64,000 bases of DNA from Gracilariopsis chorda. Taxonomy: Eukaryota; Rhodophyta; Florideophyceae; Gracilariales; Gracilariaceae. The DNA is taken from positions 310,001-374,000 of the forward strand of contig NBIV01000012.1 of assembly GCA_003194525.1 (NCBI GenBank). Direction: 5' to 3'. The position numbers were made by a program, and so were the translations under genes. Below the pieces are notes generated by a model. That model was not told the origin of the DNA. It did no database searches and saw nothing but the letters and a program-made list of their open reading frames with translations. Shown here one piece after another: positions 20,281 to 30,183 of this stretch. How positions within the stretch are numbered: the stretch's first letter is position 1; every line of letters starts with the position of its first letter.

Positions 20281-21942
20281 CAGCACCGCCACCAGCAACA
20301 ACAGCATCACCATCAACAACCACAACTTCATCAACAACAACAGCTTCATCATCCACCACAATCTTCATCCAACCCACAGATTCCACAACCCTCCCGTCGC
20401 CAGTCTGCAGCCACACTTGCTTCGCATCAGAAACCTCCCACACAACAACACAATTCCTCCCCTTCGCCCCGATCGTCTCATCCGCCTTCGTCTTCACCTC
20501 CTCCGCAAGATGCCTTGCCCCCTCCTCCGGGCCCTGCTTCACATGCCGCTCATGATCCTTTACCGACGTTGTCGAACCCGACGTTTATGGCCTACCCTTC
20601 CTCCGCTCATCAACAACCGTTACATTCCAATTATGGTATCCCGTTACCCGCATCCGCTTTGCTTACGAGAAATGCGTCGGCTCCGCCTCCGGCCTCATCG
20701 GCTTCGCTGTCTGTCGCTACTCCTACTAACAGGGAACGCCGCCGCAGCAAAGGCTCAGCCGCAAAGCGCTCTCGCTCCTCTTCGCAGAGGGCGGCTGCTC
20801 TGTCTGCTTCTCGTGGTAGTACTCGCGAACATGCGCAAAGTCCAAGCCAGGCTGCTGCCGCCGCCGCTGCAGCTGCGGCCGCGACTGGCGTTTTTCAGCA
20901 GCATGGACTCGCGCATGCTCAGACGCAACAGGCTTCTAGACAACAGCAGCAGCAACAACAGCAACAACAGCAACAGCGTCAACAACAGCAGCAGCAACGT
21001 CAACAACGCGCTACGCAACAGCAGCAACAATTGGCTCAGCAGCAACAACAGGCTCAGCAACAGGCGCAACGGCAGGCTCAGCAGCAGGCGCAGCGACAGG
21101 CGCAGCAGCAGGCGCAGACGCAGTCGCAGCAACAGGCGCAGCAAGCGGTTGCTCAGCCGCATGTCATGCAGCAGGCGCAGCAGCCGGTGGCTAATGGAAC
21201 GCAGGCTGCTGCTATGGCGTCTGGTGGTGGCGGCAGTGGCAGCGTTGGTGGCGGTGGCGGTGGCGGTGGCGGTGGCGGTGGCGGTGGCGGTGCTAGTGGA
21301 GCTGGCAGTGGTGGTGGTGGTGGTGGTGGTGGTGGTGGCAACGCGGATGAACAGAGTCGACCGGAACGTAAACGAGAGCGCGAGAAAAGACGCAGGGAAA
21401 CTATGAACAATCGGTTCCAGCAGTTGGCTGCGTGTCTTGTCATATCTGCGGGGGGGAAATCGGATAAGGAAAGCATTCTGGCTGAAGCTGTTGAACACGT
21501 TAAGAAGCAAGCGGCTGTGATTCAGGACTTGGAGAGACAGAATCAAACGCTGATTGTTGAGACGGGAGATCTGCGTGCTGAGAAGATGGAACTGAGACAG
21601 GATAAAAAGTTTATGATGGAGGAACGCGATCGACTGAAGGCTGAGGTAGAGCACCTCAGAGCTCAATTGCGAGTTAACAGCGTGCCTGGGATGAAGAAGA
21701 GGGGCAAGAGTGACGTTATTGGTGGCGGTGTTGGTGTTGTTGGTGGTGGTGGTGGTATGAGTTCTGTTAATATGGATTTCAAAAGGGATGAGCTTGGCAT
21801 GGGACGTAGTGAAGGCCGGGCGAAAAAACGATCAAAGGCAGGCGATGACCGACGGTCGGATGAATTGAAGATGGCTTCGGCGGCTAAAAGACGGGATGAT
21901 GCAGCTGCCAAGGCTCGAAAATCGGAGATGACTTCTGCTTGA
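19687..21942 (+). CDS. bHLH-leucine zipper transcription factor, group IVc/ILR3-like
   Basis: A 751-residue nuclear regulator whose DNA-binding domain lies near 560-620. The basic region (RPERKREREKRRRETMNNRF) runs into helix 1 (QQLAACL), a Gly loop and helix 2 (KSDKESILAEAVEHVKKQ). A heptad-rich coiled coil follows, with repeated LRAEKMELRQDK and ERDRLKAEVEHLRAQL. That zipper resembles the plant ILR3/bHLH105 group linked to iron response, with the usual 'LKAEKNELREEK' style; function here is inference. The N-terminal ~550 residues are low complexity: Pro-rich, Ala runs, several Gln tracts (20219-20290 and 20941-21130) and two Gly tracts (about 21223-21340). The C terminus is basic and could carry nuclear import signals. 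It is divergent from the sigma factor. Confidence 0.88.
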
Positions 21943-22935
21943 AGATACGTGTTGTTTCATATTACTATTAGTTGTGTTTCGTTCTGTGTTGGTTTTTTTT
22001 TTTTTTTTTTTTTTTTTTTGGCTTGTTGGGTGTGTGATTGTAATAGATGCACTTGTTTCTATACATATATACATGCTACTCTTTTGTGGGTTGTGTTTCG
22101 TCTTTGACTTGTTGACTTGATATAAAAACTTGTGTTCCTTGTAGCTACGCTGTGGTTGCGAAAAAGGCGGGTTGGGCGCTGCTTTGCTTTTTTGAAAAAT
22201 GGCGCGCTTTCGTTGGTGGTTTTGATATGCCGCATTTGGGTTGGACTCGCCGGAGTACAACAGCGTGGCTGCGGCGAAGCGCGCGTGCCGGCGCGCGCTT
22301 GGTCGGTGCTTGTGTGCGTGCGTGCGTGCGTTTCTGCGCGCTGTGCTGGTGCGTAGCGGTTCGAGGCTGTTCTTTGTTGGTTCGGCGGCGGTGCGAGCGT
22401 GGCACGTGCCTTTTCTTTTTCTGTCTTGGCGTGTGCGCGGAACGTGTGCCGCGCTTCTGACGGCTGCGCCACACGGGCGCACGCCGCTTGTGAGTGGCCA
22501 TGCGGCGCGCCGCGCCGTTGTGCGCTTTCTTTTTTCTTTTTCGTTTCGCTTGACAGCCGCCGAGCGCCGTGTCGGATTCCATGGTGGCGCTTGACTTGGT
22601 TCCTTGCTGTTGGTGCATCTCGTTGTTGGCGTCGCGGAGAAATGGTTCGCCTCTTCTGCGCCGCTTGCGTTTGTTTCGACGCTCCCTCGTGCACATGTAT
22701 GTAGACATATCGAGGCTTTGGGTCTACGCTGCGTGACTGGCGCGTTTGGAGCGCCCGCCGCTGCTGGACGTTTCACTGGATCGCAGTTTGCCGACTGTGC
22801 TGCTGCCTGCTTCTTTAGATGCGCTCTACGAGCCATCTACGTGTGCCAACGTCCCGTCTCACCTTTTGTGCTGCTCCTCACGCGACTCCCCCAAGGGTAT
22901 ATCCTCCCCCCCCCCCCCGTTCTCAAAGAGCCCAG
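21943..22935. other. Spacer between bHLH and temptin-Hint genes
   Basis: Includes the bHLH 3' region with a 27-nt T tract (21993-22019), then GC-rich, GCGTGC-repetitive DNA up to the next start codon. The overlapping long frames on both strands look like composition artefacts. A C10 run at 22909-22918 lies just before the temptin-Hint start. Confidence 0.6.
21993..22019 (+). repeat. 27-nt poly-T tract
   Basis: An uninterrupted T homopolymer about 50 nt after the bHLH stop codon. Confidence 0.9.
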
Positions 22936-24099
22936 ATGAACTTCGTCGTTGCTGTCTTAGTAGCTCTCATCGCTCTGTGTGACGCTCGTCGACAGTATCT
23001 GCAGCGAATTCCGAATGGAGATGCCTGGGACAGGGACGGCTCCGGTATCAAATGCATCTATCTCGGACACACCGGTTGTGAACAGGGCACGGCACGAAAT
23101 CAATTCGGCTTAGATTTTGACAGCGCTGGCCGACAATGGACAAAACAGCTTTGCGAAATGGACTCGGATAACGATGGTGTGTCTAATGGGCAGGAGTTGG
23201 GCGATCCGTGTTGTGAGTGGGCGCCGGACAATCCTATCGAACTGAGACTGCAAATGCTCAGTCACCCGGGTGTGCCGGAACAAGATGGAGCTCGTGAAGC
23301 TCCAACTTGTCAACGTGATGCTGATGCTCCCCCTGCTCCTGCACAAACACAGCCTTCTCCTGCTCCCGCACAGACGCAGACCTCTCCCGCTCCGGCACAG
23401 ACGCAGACCTCTCCCGCTCCGGCACAGACGCAGACCTCTCCCGCTCCGGCACAGACACAGACCTCTCCTGGTGCTTCCCCATCTGCCCAGTCGTCCCCGA
23501 CAGGGGAAGACGACGCTGCGGGTGATGACCCATCCGACGATGACGGTGACGATGACGATGACAATGACAATGTTTGTTTCCCCGCTCACGCCCAGGTACG
23601 GCTTGAAGACGGATCAGTGCGCCGCATGGACCAACTGCAAATTGGCGATCGCGTGCACGTTGGAAACGGCATTTACAGCCCGATTTTCATGTTCACTCAT
23701 CAACATGCTCGCATTCGCTACCCGTTTGTCATCATTCAAACCGACAAGCAACACAGCTTAACACTCACGTCAGGACACTTCATGTACGCCAACGACGCCA
23801 GTGTGCGCGCATCCGCAGTGCGCGTAGGAGATTACGTGCAGCTTGAAGACGGCTCGAAAAGTCTTGTGACAGCTGTTTCGAAACACATTTCAAATGGATT
23901 GTATAATCCGCAAACGTTGCACGGCGATTTGATCGTCAACGGCGTTCGTGTCACTACGTATACAAGTGCCATACATCTGACGCTTGCACACTCGCTTCTG
24001 ACGCCGCTACGAGCCTTTTATCAGACGTGTGCCACCGTCGGTATGTGCGCTTCGTTGTTTGAGTTTGTTCCGCTGCAAGTCCGCTCTATGTTGCTGTAG
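22936..24099 (+). CDS. Secreted temptin-domain protein with C-terminal Hint (Hog) autoprocessing domain
   Basis: From ATG 22936 the protein has 387 residues. A signal peptide (MNFVVAVLVALIALCDA) is followed by a temptin-like Cys domain (about 19-115): IPNG, CIYLGHTGCEQG, NQFGLDFDSAGRQWTKQLC and the Ca-binding-like DSDNDGVSNGQELGDPCCEW. Next come five 9-residue PAPAQTQTS-type repeats (DNA about 23332-23466) and a very acidic linker. The Hint domain starts at Cys214 (CFPAHAQVRLEDG), with IGDRVHV, TLTSGH (TxxH, 278-281), VRVGDYV and a Hog-like end (GLYNPQTLHGDLIVNGVRVTTYTSAIH). By family knowledge, Cys214 would attack the peptide bond before it and release the temptin part, perhaps with an adduct. 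The frame extends upstream to 22819, but that start would bury the signal peptide. Confidence 0.87.
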   Translation: MNFVVAVLVALIALCDARRQYLQRIPNGDAWDRDGSGIKCIYLGHTGCEQGTARNQFGLDFDSAGRQWTKQLCEMDSDNDGVSNGQELGDPCCEWAPDNPIELRLQMLSHPGVPEQDGAREAPTCQRDADAPPAPAQTQPSPAPAQTQTSPAPAQTQTSPAPAQTQTSPAPAQTQTSPGASPSAQSSPTGEDDAAGDDPSDDDGDDDDDNDNVCFPAHAQVRLEDGSVRRMDQLQIGDRVHVGNGIYSPIFMFTHQHARIRYPFVIIQTDKQHSLTLTSGHFMYANDASVRASAVRVGDYVQLEDGSKSLVTAVSKHISNGLYNPQTLHGDLIVNGVRVTTYTSAIHLTLAHSLLTPLRAFYQTCATVGMCASLFEFVPLQVRSMLL

Positions 24100-24742
24100 C
24101 CACGCAAGAGCTGCCATCCATTTTCTATTTCTCTTGTTTTGTGCATTCGATGCATTTTGCCCGCAGGAGGGGCAATGGGTATACGTCCTTGTTTGCCCTT
24201 CGTGAGTACCCTTGTCCTAAGTTCACCCCATGGTAAAAGCAACCCTTGAAGTTTGTTGTTCTCTTCTCTTTGTTGTATAGCACGAGGTCCTCCAAAAGCG
24301 TTCCACTTGGCGAGCGGGGTGTTGTACGGTACCGATTCGTCGCTGTTCACTGCCGGGGAATGCTGTGCGTCTAAGCTTTTGTGTGAAGAAAAACTGCATG
24401 TCTGCTGTTACGTGATGCATTCTTGAAAGGATCTATTCGGTGTGCGAGTCCTCCCACTACCGCTGTGTCGAACAACGGCGCGTTCGTGCACCACGCATGC
24501 TTTGCCATCACAGCTTTAAACCTTGGTAAGAAAAAAGACCTATTCAATCCATCAGCATACTAGCGTAGGATTGCGCCGAAGCATGCCTGAGCGTAAACAA
24601 TGGCCTTCAAATATGCATCCTGCAGCAGGTTTCCTGCTTGCGCAACAAGTGATCCATTCCCCATCCCCTTTCAGACACCACATACCCCCATTCATCTATA
24701 TTCAAACTACTGTTTTCAGTAACTGTCACCAAAGTGCCCCCA
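24100..24742. other. Convergent gap temptin-Hint/HisG
   Basis: 643 nt between two gene 3' ends. No gene, repeat or RNA is recognisable. Confidence 0.6.
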
Positions 24743-25930
24743 TCATGGAGAAGCAACCTTCACTTCCGGTAGTGTCGTGCTGCCTCTACCAATAACCCCC
24801 ATTAGATCGATCCATCTCTTACAATGCTGCGGGAATACAAAAGACACTGGTAGCACCGTTACTCCAGATCCGCCCACACTACGCAGTTGTTGGATAGCCG
24901 AGTACAACTGCTCTTTCGGAAGCACAATGCCAATGGCGTACATACCGTCTTCCGAGTCCGCAGGAGGTACTACAGGACTCACAGTTGGTCCGTCCAAACC
25001 CCTCAGATTCTCCTGTGTTGCCAGACGACGGCTAACATCAACCATACTTGACCCTCTAATGTTCGCAATAATATTGTAGTTATCCTTGCCCAACAGATGC
25101 GCTTCTATACGCTCGAGCATCTCTTTTGTGATGTCTCGTAGCCGATCTCCAAAATTGCTTTCACCGGATATGCGGCCTCGATTTACAATAAGTCGCATCG
25201 AAGACGAAAGAAGGGTTCCTCCGTTGATTTCCTTTAGCAGATTCTCGCGAAGTGTTGTTCCAGATGAAACTAGGTCGATAATGCAGTCAGCAGTACCCAT
25301 CTGAGTGGACGCTTCTAAAGCGCCATCCATTTTGATTACTTGATAGTTTTCAATGCCGTGGTCCAACAGAAACCGCCGCGTTTCGTTAACGTACTTGGTG
25401 GCTATTCGTAGCTCTCTCGCTGACGCACGTTGTCGCAAGCTCTTCATGTCGTAGCAGTTTGTCCATGACATTGGCACACCTACCGCCAACCTGCACTCGC
25501 CGTATCCAAGTCGTTCATGAACTGTAACGACATTTCCCTCGGAACCACCGTGCTCCGCGACAAGATCATAGCCTACAATGCCCAAATCAACGTCACCGTC
25601 GCGAACCTTTCGCACAATATCAGCTGGACGTTGCAGCCAGACCTCAACGTCGGAACCTCGCAATGCAGCAACGTACTGACGTGGGTTGTGAATTTGCACG
25701 TCCATGCCAATCTCGGATAGTAGTTGCTTGGTTGATTCTAGAATATCGCCTTTTGATGGGATCGCTAAGCGAATCTTTGAACGATCACCTGGTGCAGTCA
25801 TCACCGGGATGTACCGGGCGGTGCGTTGACGGGGTAGTGCTCCCTGCTGTCGAGCATTGTGCGTATCAACTGGAACCGTGTTGACCCCTCGAATGAAGAC
25901 GGGAATACACGTTTGAAATGCGGTGAGCAT
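24743..25930 (-). CDS. hisG: ATP phosphoribosyltransferase (HisG, long form), plastid-targeted
   Basis: HisG condenses ATP with PRPP in the first committed step of histidine synthesis. From ATG 25930 the protein has 395 residues. The first ~48 are hydroxylated and basic (FQTCIPVFIRGVN..., RQRTARYIPVM), consistent with a plastid transit peptide. The catalytic part runs from IRLAIPSKGDILESTKQLL through VWLQRPADIVRKVRDGDVDLGIVGYDLV and the PRPP loop DCIIDLVSSGTTLRENLL. The C-terminal ACT-like regulatory domain (LPKEQLYSAIQQLRSVGGSGVTVLPVSFVFP) marks the hexameric long form, which is normally feedback-inhibited by histidine. The frame stays open to 26152, overlapping the divergent AAA gene, so the internal ATG is preferred. 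HisG and the AAA gene share a short divergent promoter. Confidence 0.95.
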   Translation of the reverse strand: MLTAFQTCIPVFIRGVNTVPVDTHNARQQGALPRQRTARYIPVMTAPGDRSKIRLAIPSKGDILESTKQLLSEIGMDVQIHNPRQYVAALRGSDVEVWLQRPADIVRKVRDGDVDLGIVGYDLVAEHGGSEGNVVTVHERLGYGECRLAVGVPMSWTNCYDMKSLRQRASARELRIATKYVNETRRFLLDHGIENYQVIKMDGALEASTQMGTADCIIDLVSSGTTLRENLLKEINGGTLLSSSMRLIVNRGRISGESNFGDRLRDITKEMLERIEAHLLGKDNYNIIANIRGSSMVDVSRRLATQENLRGLDGPTVSPVVPPADSEDGMYAIGIVLPKEQLYSAIQQLRSVGGSGVTVLPVSFVFPQHCKRWIDLMGVIGRGSTTLPEVKVASP

Positions 25931-26124
25931 GGTGTTGCTGTTTCCGGTGTGACAAACGAGAGAAGCAAGACAAGGGAAGCTAAATGCTTCGCTGCGAATG
26001 CGCTGTGTAGTGGTTGGGTTGGGCTCTCTGTAGAGAAAAGAACAGCGGCGGCACGGCGGCAGAAGACGCTTCAGAATCCGACGGGTGTGGATGCACAGTT
26101 CACGGTTAAGAGCGCGAGGCGGCG
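25931..26124. promoter_or_regulatory. HisG/AAA divergent promoter region
   Basis: Only 194 nt separate the chosen HisG start from the outermost AAA start (338 nt if the AAA gene starts at 26269). Both promoters must lie here. I could not pick out specific elements. Confidence 0.45.
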
Positions 26125-27819
26125 ATGAACGTTTACAAGGGATGGAGCACAAGTCCCAAATTTCGGCTCACGAAAAGCCTGGGCGTGGGGAATATTTTCA
26201 CTGCATCCAACGAGATCAAAGTGCATCTGTTTACTAAACAGTGTTTAGTGTGCCTCGCGATTCGAGCAATGACCCAAGCATCTGAATCTTCACGTCCGGC
26301 TTGCGCACAGTCACTCGTGTTTCGACTGAGTTGGAAATCACGCGCAGCGCGTACTGCAAGCGCCCCTCTCCTTCGCGATTTCTTTCTCACCCAGCAGCTT
26401 CCGCCTCCTGGAGTACCGTACGAGCTTCCATTTTCGTCTCTGGGCTTCACAGTTTTTGTCGAAAAGTGCGATCCCGAGGATGCTGTTCACACTGCCGAAA
26501 GTACCCATGTCTATCTGCTGCCTCCCGTCCCACCCTCCCTGAATCCCCCACCGGTACCGACTATCGAAACCTCACCGCCCTTGCATGCTGTGCTGAGCAG
26601 GGGCTTGCAAATGAAACCATTTGCTCCCAAGTCCATATTGCTGGAGGGTGAGCAAAGATCTGGAAAGTCGACAATTGCCGCCCATGCAGTTGTCCGTTCG
26701 AACGCCACTCTTATTCGACTGCAACCTACCCATCTGAGCGCTAGCAATGGCACAGCACTCTTGAATACTTTGAAGTATTACGCCAACGCAGCTGCTTCTG
26801 TGGCACCGGCAGTACTCATGTTAGATGATGCGCATTTGACTTTTGCTCCATTCCTCAACAGTTATGCTGCAGTTTTTCTGGCTTTACGTGAGCACATGAG
26901 AGCAATAACCTCTGTTGTGCTGCTTGTATTGACGACGAAACGAACGAACATACACCCCACAGTATCCACTTCTTTTGACCTCGTTTTGGGGTTGCCCCCG
27001 CGAAGAAATCATAAAAGACGTCCGGCACCGAACAAAGAGGATGTGGAACGATCATGGTCTGATATACGGACAAAGTTGCCCGGGGCTCAGGAGGCAGAAA
27101 AGTACCTAAAACGCCTCTTATATCACCCAATTGTATTTGAAGAGAGCCTGATCAAACTCAGCGTTCGGACTCCAAGAGCCATTCTTTTGTATGGTGCACC
27201 TGGGACCGGAAAGACCTCGCTTATCAAGGCCGCAGCTGAAGCCACTCATACATCAGTTCTATCATTGCAAGCAGCAACTCTAGCACGTGGCGAAGTTGGT
27301 GAATCAGAACGATTACTGCGTCAAAGTTTTGAACGAGCAGCCGCTGACCCTCCTGCACTGGTCTTTCTGGACGAGATTGATGCACTTTTCGCTCCAACCT
27401 TAAGAAGACTACCAGCCGTGTTAGGTGAAGTTCTAGATACACTTCCCTCAGGGGTAAAAGTTGTTGCCGCTACGAATGCACCCTGGATGATAGCCAAATC
27501 TCTTTTGCGTCCCGGAAGGTTTGACAGATGTGTCTTAGTTGAACTCCCGAATTCATATGAACGAAGGCAGATTGGGCAAGTCTTTGCAACTCGTATGATG
27601 GTGGAAGAGTCTATTGCTGCTCAAATTTGCCTACGAGCGGAGAGCACCAGTGGAGTTAGCGGTGCAGATATTATGGGTGCTTGTCGGAGAGCGGCGTTTA
27701 ACGCTATGAGTAACGATAGAAGCATTAGCGTACAGGATATTGACATTGGGTTTGACCAGACCAAACCAAGTGTGCATACGGATGCGGCAGAGAATATTGC
27801 AAAGTGGCGTCCTCCGTAA
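26125..27819 (+). CDS. AAA ATPase with two ATPase modules (AFG2/PEX-like), first one degenerate
   Basis: Up to 564 residues. The second module is a canonical AAA domain: Walker A GAPGTGKT (about 357-364), Walker B ALVFLDEIDALF, sensor-1 ATNAP and the second region of homology with SLLRPGRFDR. A first module near 170-260 retains a GEQRSGKST P-loop and LMLDDAH, but lacks a Walker B Glu and an arginine finger, so it may bind but not hydrolyse ATP. This two-module layout occurs in CDC48, AFG2/SPATA5, SPATA5L1, PEX1 and PEX6. The N-terminal 'FVEKCDPEDA...STHVYLLPP' and short length do not decide among them. Start choice is uncertain: ATG 26125 gives a basic N terminus, ATG 26269 gives 516 residues and leaves more promoter. 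The substrate is unknown. Confidence 0.75.
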   Translation: MNVYKGWSTSPKFRLTKSLGVGNIFTASNEIKVHLFTKQCLVCLAIRAMTQASESSRPACAQSLVFRLSWKSRAARTASAPLLRDFFLTQQLPPPGVPYELPFSSLGFTVFVEKCDPEDAVHTAESTHVYLLPPVPPSLNPPPVPTIETSPPLHAVLSRGLQMKPFAPKSILLEGEQRSGKSTIAAHAVVRSNATLIRLQPTHLSASNGTALLNTLKYYANAAASVAPAVLMLDDAHLTFAPFLNSYAAVFLALREHMRAITSVVLLVLTTKRTNIHPTVSTSFDLVLGLPPRRNHKRRPAPNKEDVERSWSDIRTKLPGAQEAEKYLKRLLYHPIVFEESLIKLSVRTPRAILLYGAPGTGKTSLIKAAAEATHTSVLSLQAATLARGEVGESERLLRQSFERAAADPPALVFLDEIDALFAPTLRRLPAVLGEVLDTLPSGVKVVAATNAPWMIAKSLLRPGRFDRCVLVELPNSYERRQIGQVFATRMMVEESIAAQICLRAESTSGVSGADIMGACRRAAFNAMSNDRSISVQDIDIGFDQTKPSVHTDAAENIAKWRPP

Positions 27820-28177
27820 ACATGTTCCTGTACATCTAGTGAGCCGCGTTATTTCCGTGCCGAAGCGATGGCATTATCACAACGCCCAAAGGAAGACAAG
27901 AACGAGCATCGACGTAGGAAGAAGGGTCACAAAACGCCGGTTTCTGCTTTTCGAACTTGTCAAGATCTGAGGCACTCTTGTTTCCCCAAACTATGCTAAA
28001 CTCTAATCGAAGTCTGAAGATGCACAATGCCATAAGGGCATCCTTTGTGTACCCTTGTATACTCAACAGTAGTTCGAACGACACCAATCGTACACAACAC
28101 ACGTGCAGGCTATCAACACGGGGCAGGATTTCGTGCGCATCTGAAGTCCAGCCTCAGAAAAAACATCGTAGAGGATT

Positions 28178-28190
28178 GTACCAACGGTAC
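28178..28190. repeat. 13-nt dyad GTACC-AAC-GGTAC
   Basis: Exact intergenic dyad copy, followed within 20 nt by GGCTAACTGCTAACCC. Confidence 0.8.
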
Positions 28191-28474
28191 CTTTGTAAGG
28201 CTAACTGCTAACCCAGGCATAAGTACAGGAGTGGGGAACTCGCCTTTATTTGAGTACAGAGATCAAGGGACCGCTAGCAGTTGCTAACTGCAACGAAACA
28301 CGGAAATATCAAACGCTCATTGACGTGAACAATGGGCTGTCTTCAGACGGGCACTCATACTGTGTAGCTTTGTTCTTGTTGTTGCTGTTTTAGTGCGGAC
28401 GATTGCTAAATTCGACTTATACACACCAATTCTCTAAGAAACTATTCTCTGCCGCGAAGGCTAAGTTCTCAAGC

Positions 28475-28566
28475 CAGACCCAGTTGCGGATCTATTTTGC
28501 TTCCTCCTGATTCGCATCAGCAGGAAGGTCAGCACACCACGACGGGCGAATTAATGCACTGTGCCC
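28475..28566 (+). repeat. Dispersed repeat family 1, copy C
   Basis: Aligns with 2110-2202 over about 90 nt and with 2442-2483 over the core GGAAGGTCAGCACACC. Limits are approximate. Confidence 0.55.
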
Positions 28567-29373
28567 AAAGCAGGGCCATTGGCGGTTCCCGCGTGATCCC
28601 TCAGCGCAATACTAATCCAGCAAAACGCGAAATGGCACCTCCACAGGCGAGCTACGGCAGGTTCACTTTTAACCCATTTCGCCTTGACGAGTTTAAGGAC
28701 ATCCCGGTTCGTCATATACTTTCATTGCTTAGAGAAATGTTCCACTCTGTACTCCTAAGGTCAGTTTAACCGCGGTTTCCGGATAAGGTTTGGAAATTCT
28801 TCTCATATAGTCGTTTAACCTTTCAAGGCTCTCAAGGCAACACTTATCCAGATCCAAACATGCAAGCCGCACGGTTCAATTCGGGAACGGGACTGCCTTT
28901 TACAAGCCAACCCAGGAGCTTTGGGGCTCTCGTACATCGTGACACGTACCTGCATCTTTTTCGGGATGCCGCGGTTTTGGACTCTTCAACCATCAAGAGA
29001 TATTCGAAACGACGAAGTCCGACTTCAAGAGGTTGGCTATGTTCCAGAGCTTAATGTGGTGAGGCGAAGATAAGTGTAAGAAATATGGATCATTTATGCT
29101 AAGTTGAATCCTTCGTGTTCCACGTGCATCGATTGACCACTGACCTCGACTTTCGTTAGCATGAAAACGATGCAACGTACTCTTTGGTATTTTGCCCAGT
29201 TCCGCCTGATTTCTTAGCACATTTGAGTCCTTCTTGAGGCTGTCCAGTAGAGGAGAGCTTGCTTGCTTCGATTACAAGCAAACGAAACACTACCAAAAGC
29301 TCATTTTGCGGAGCAGAAACAGGGAAGACTCTCCAGATGATAACAGCACTGTTAACAATAGAACGTGCGCACC

Positions 29374-29470
29374 AGCTGATCCGCCTTCATGATGTGTTCC
29401 TGACTTTCCTCTCGACGAGTAAGGGAAGCGAAATGTACTCGCAATTGGGTCTCCAAGAGAGATCAAAATC
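29374..29470 (+). repeat. Dispersed repeat family 2, copy D
   Basis: Begins AGCTGATCCGCCTTC like the copy at 60583. Both also share AGCGAAATG, GTCGCAA/CTCGCAA and GGGTCTC at matching spacing over about 95 nt. Confidence 0.55.
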
Positions 29471-29741
29471 CAATAGAATGCATTTGGCCTACGCTGATAT
29501 CTTGGAGAAAGGACTATTTCATAACCATTCAAGTTCCCATAAGTTGGCGAACCACTACGTCTGCCAATGGAGTAGATAACTGAAATCATACTGGGCGGCT
29601 GGTCCAGATCATCTGGGACAGATGATGCTTTGATCGCTATTCTGAGCTTTTGCAGGAAAGTTCAGAACAGACTGTGCCGGCGTTGTTCTAGATGTTGGCT
29701 GTTGACCGTTTGAAGATGCTTATGCAATACTTCGGAACAAG

Positions 29742-29754
29742 GTACCTTTGGTAC
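29742..29754. repeat. 13-nt dyad GTACC-TTT-GGTAC
   Basis: Exact intergenic copy of the recurrent dyad. Confidence 0.8.
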
Positions 29755-30183
29755 ATAAGAAACGCACATGTACTTGTTCATTCGCTGTAGCGGTGGAGCG
29801 CTAAGTACGATTGCGAGGAGCCCGATCCCAATTCGCTGTATGAAGGGAAAACCGTTTACCCCTGGTAGCTAGCCGTTTTGCGTATCGAAGTAGATGATAG
29901 CGGATCGTTCTATACCTGTATCAAAAGACGCCACACAATTTTCAACGAAGTGTTCGGTCTGTTCCCGAAACTGGTTGTCGCCGTGATTGCCACAGTGATT
30001 GTTACCACATCGTCATCACGGGTACAGTGTCGTCGATCAATGATATGATAATGTATCAGTTTGAGGCTGAGGCTTCAGCTGTGGACGTACATTAAACCGA
30101 GAAGAAAAATTGGTTTACCTGGTTCAATACGACACTACACAAAAACAGTTGAGCTTGTCATCTACACTTTCTCTGAAACGAAG

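Larger units (their letters stand above)
27820..30183. other. Gene-poor spacer with dispersed repeats
   Basis: 2.4 kb without a credible gene. It holds an exact GTACCAACGGTAC dyad (28178-28190), dispersed repeat family 1 copy C (28475-28566), repeat family 2 copy D (29374-29470) and an exact GTACCTTTGGTAC dyad (29742-29754). The short frames here lack protein-like composition. Confidence 0.6.

Noticed and set aside
21832..22836. 334-codon minus-strand frame and several plus-strand frames between the bHLH and temptin-Hint genes
   Set aside because: Lys/Arg/Ala/Thr-rich composition artefacts overlapping the bHLH 3' end and a poly-T tract; no domain.
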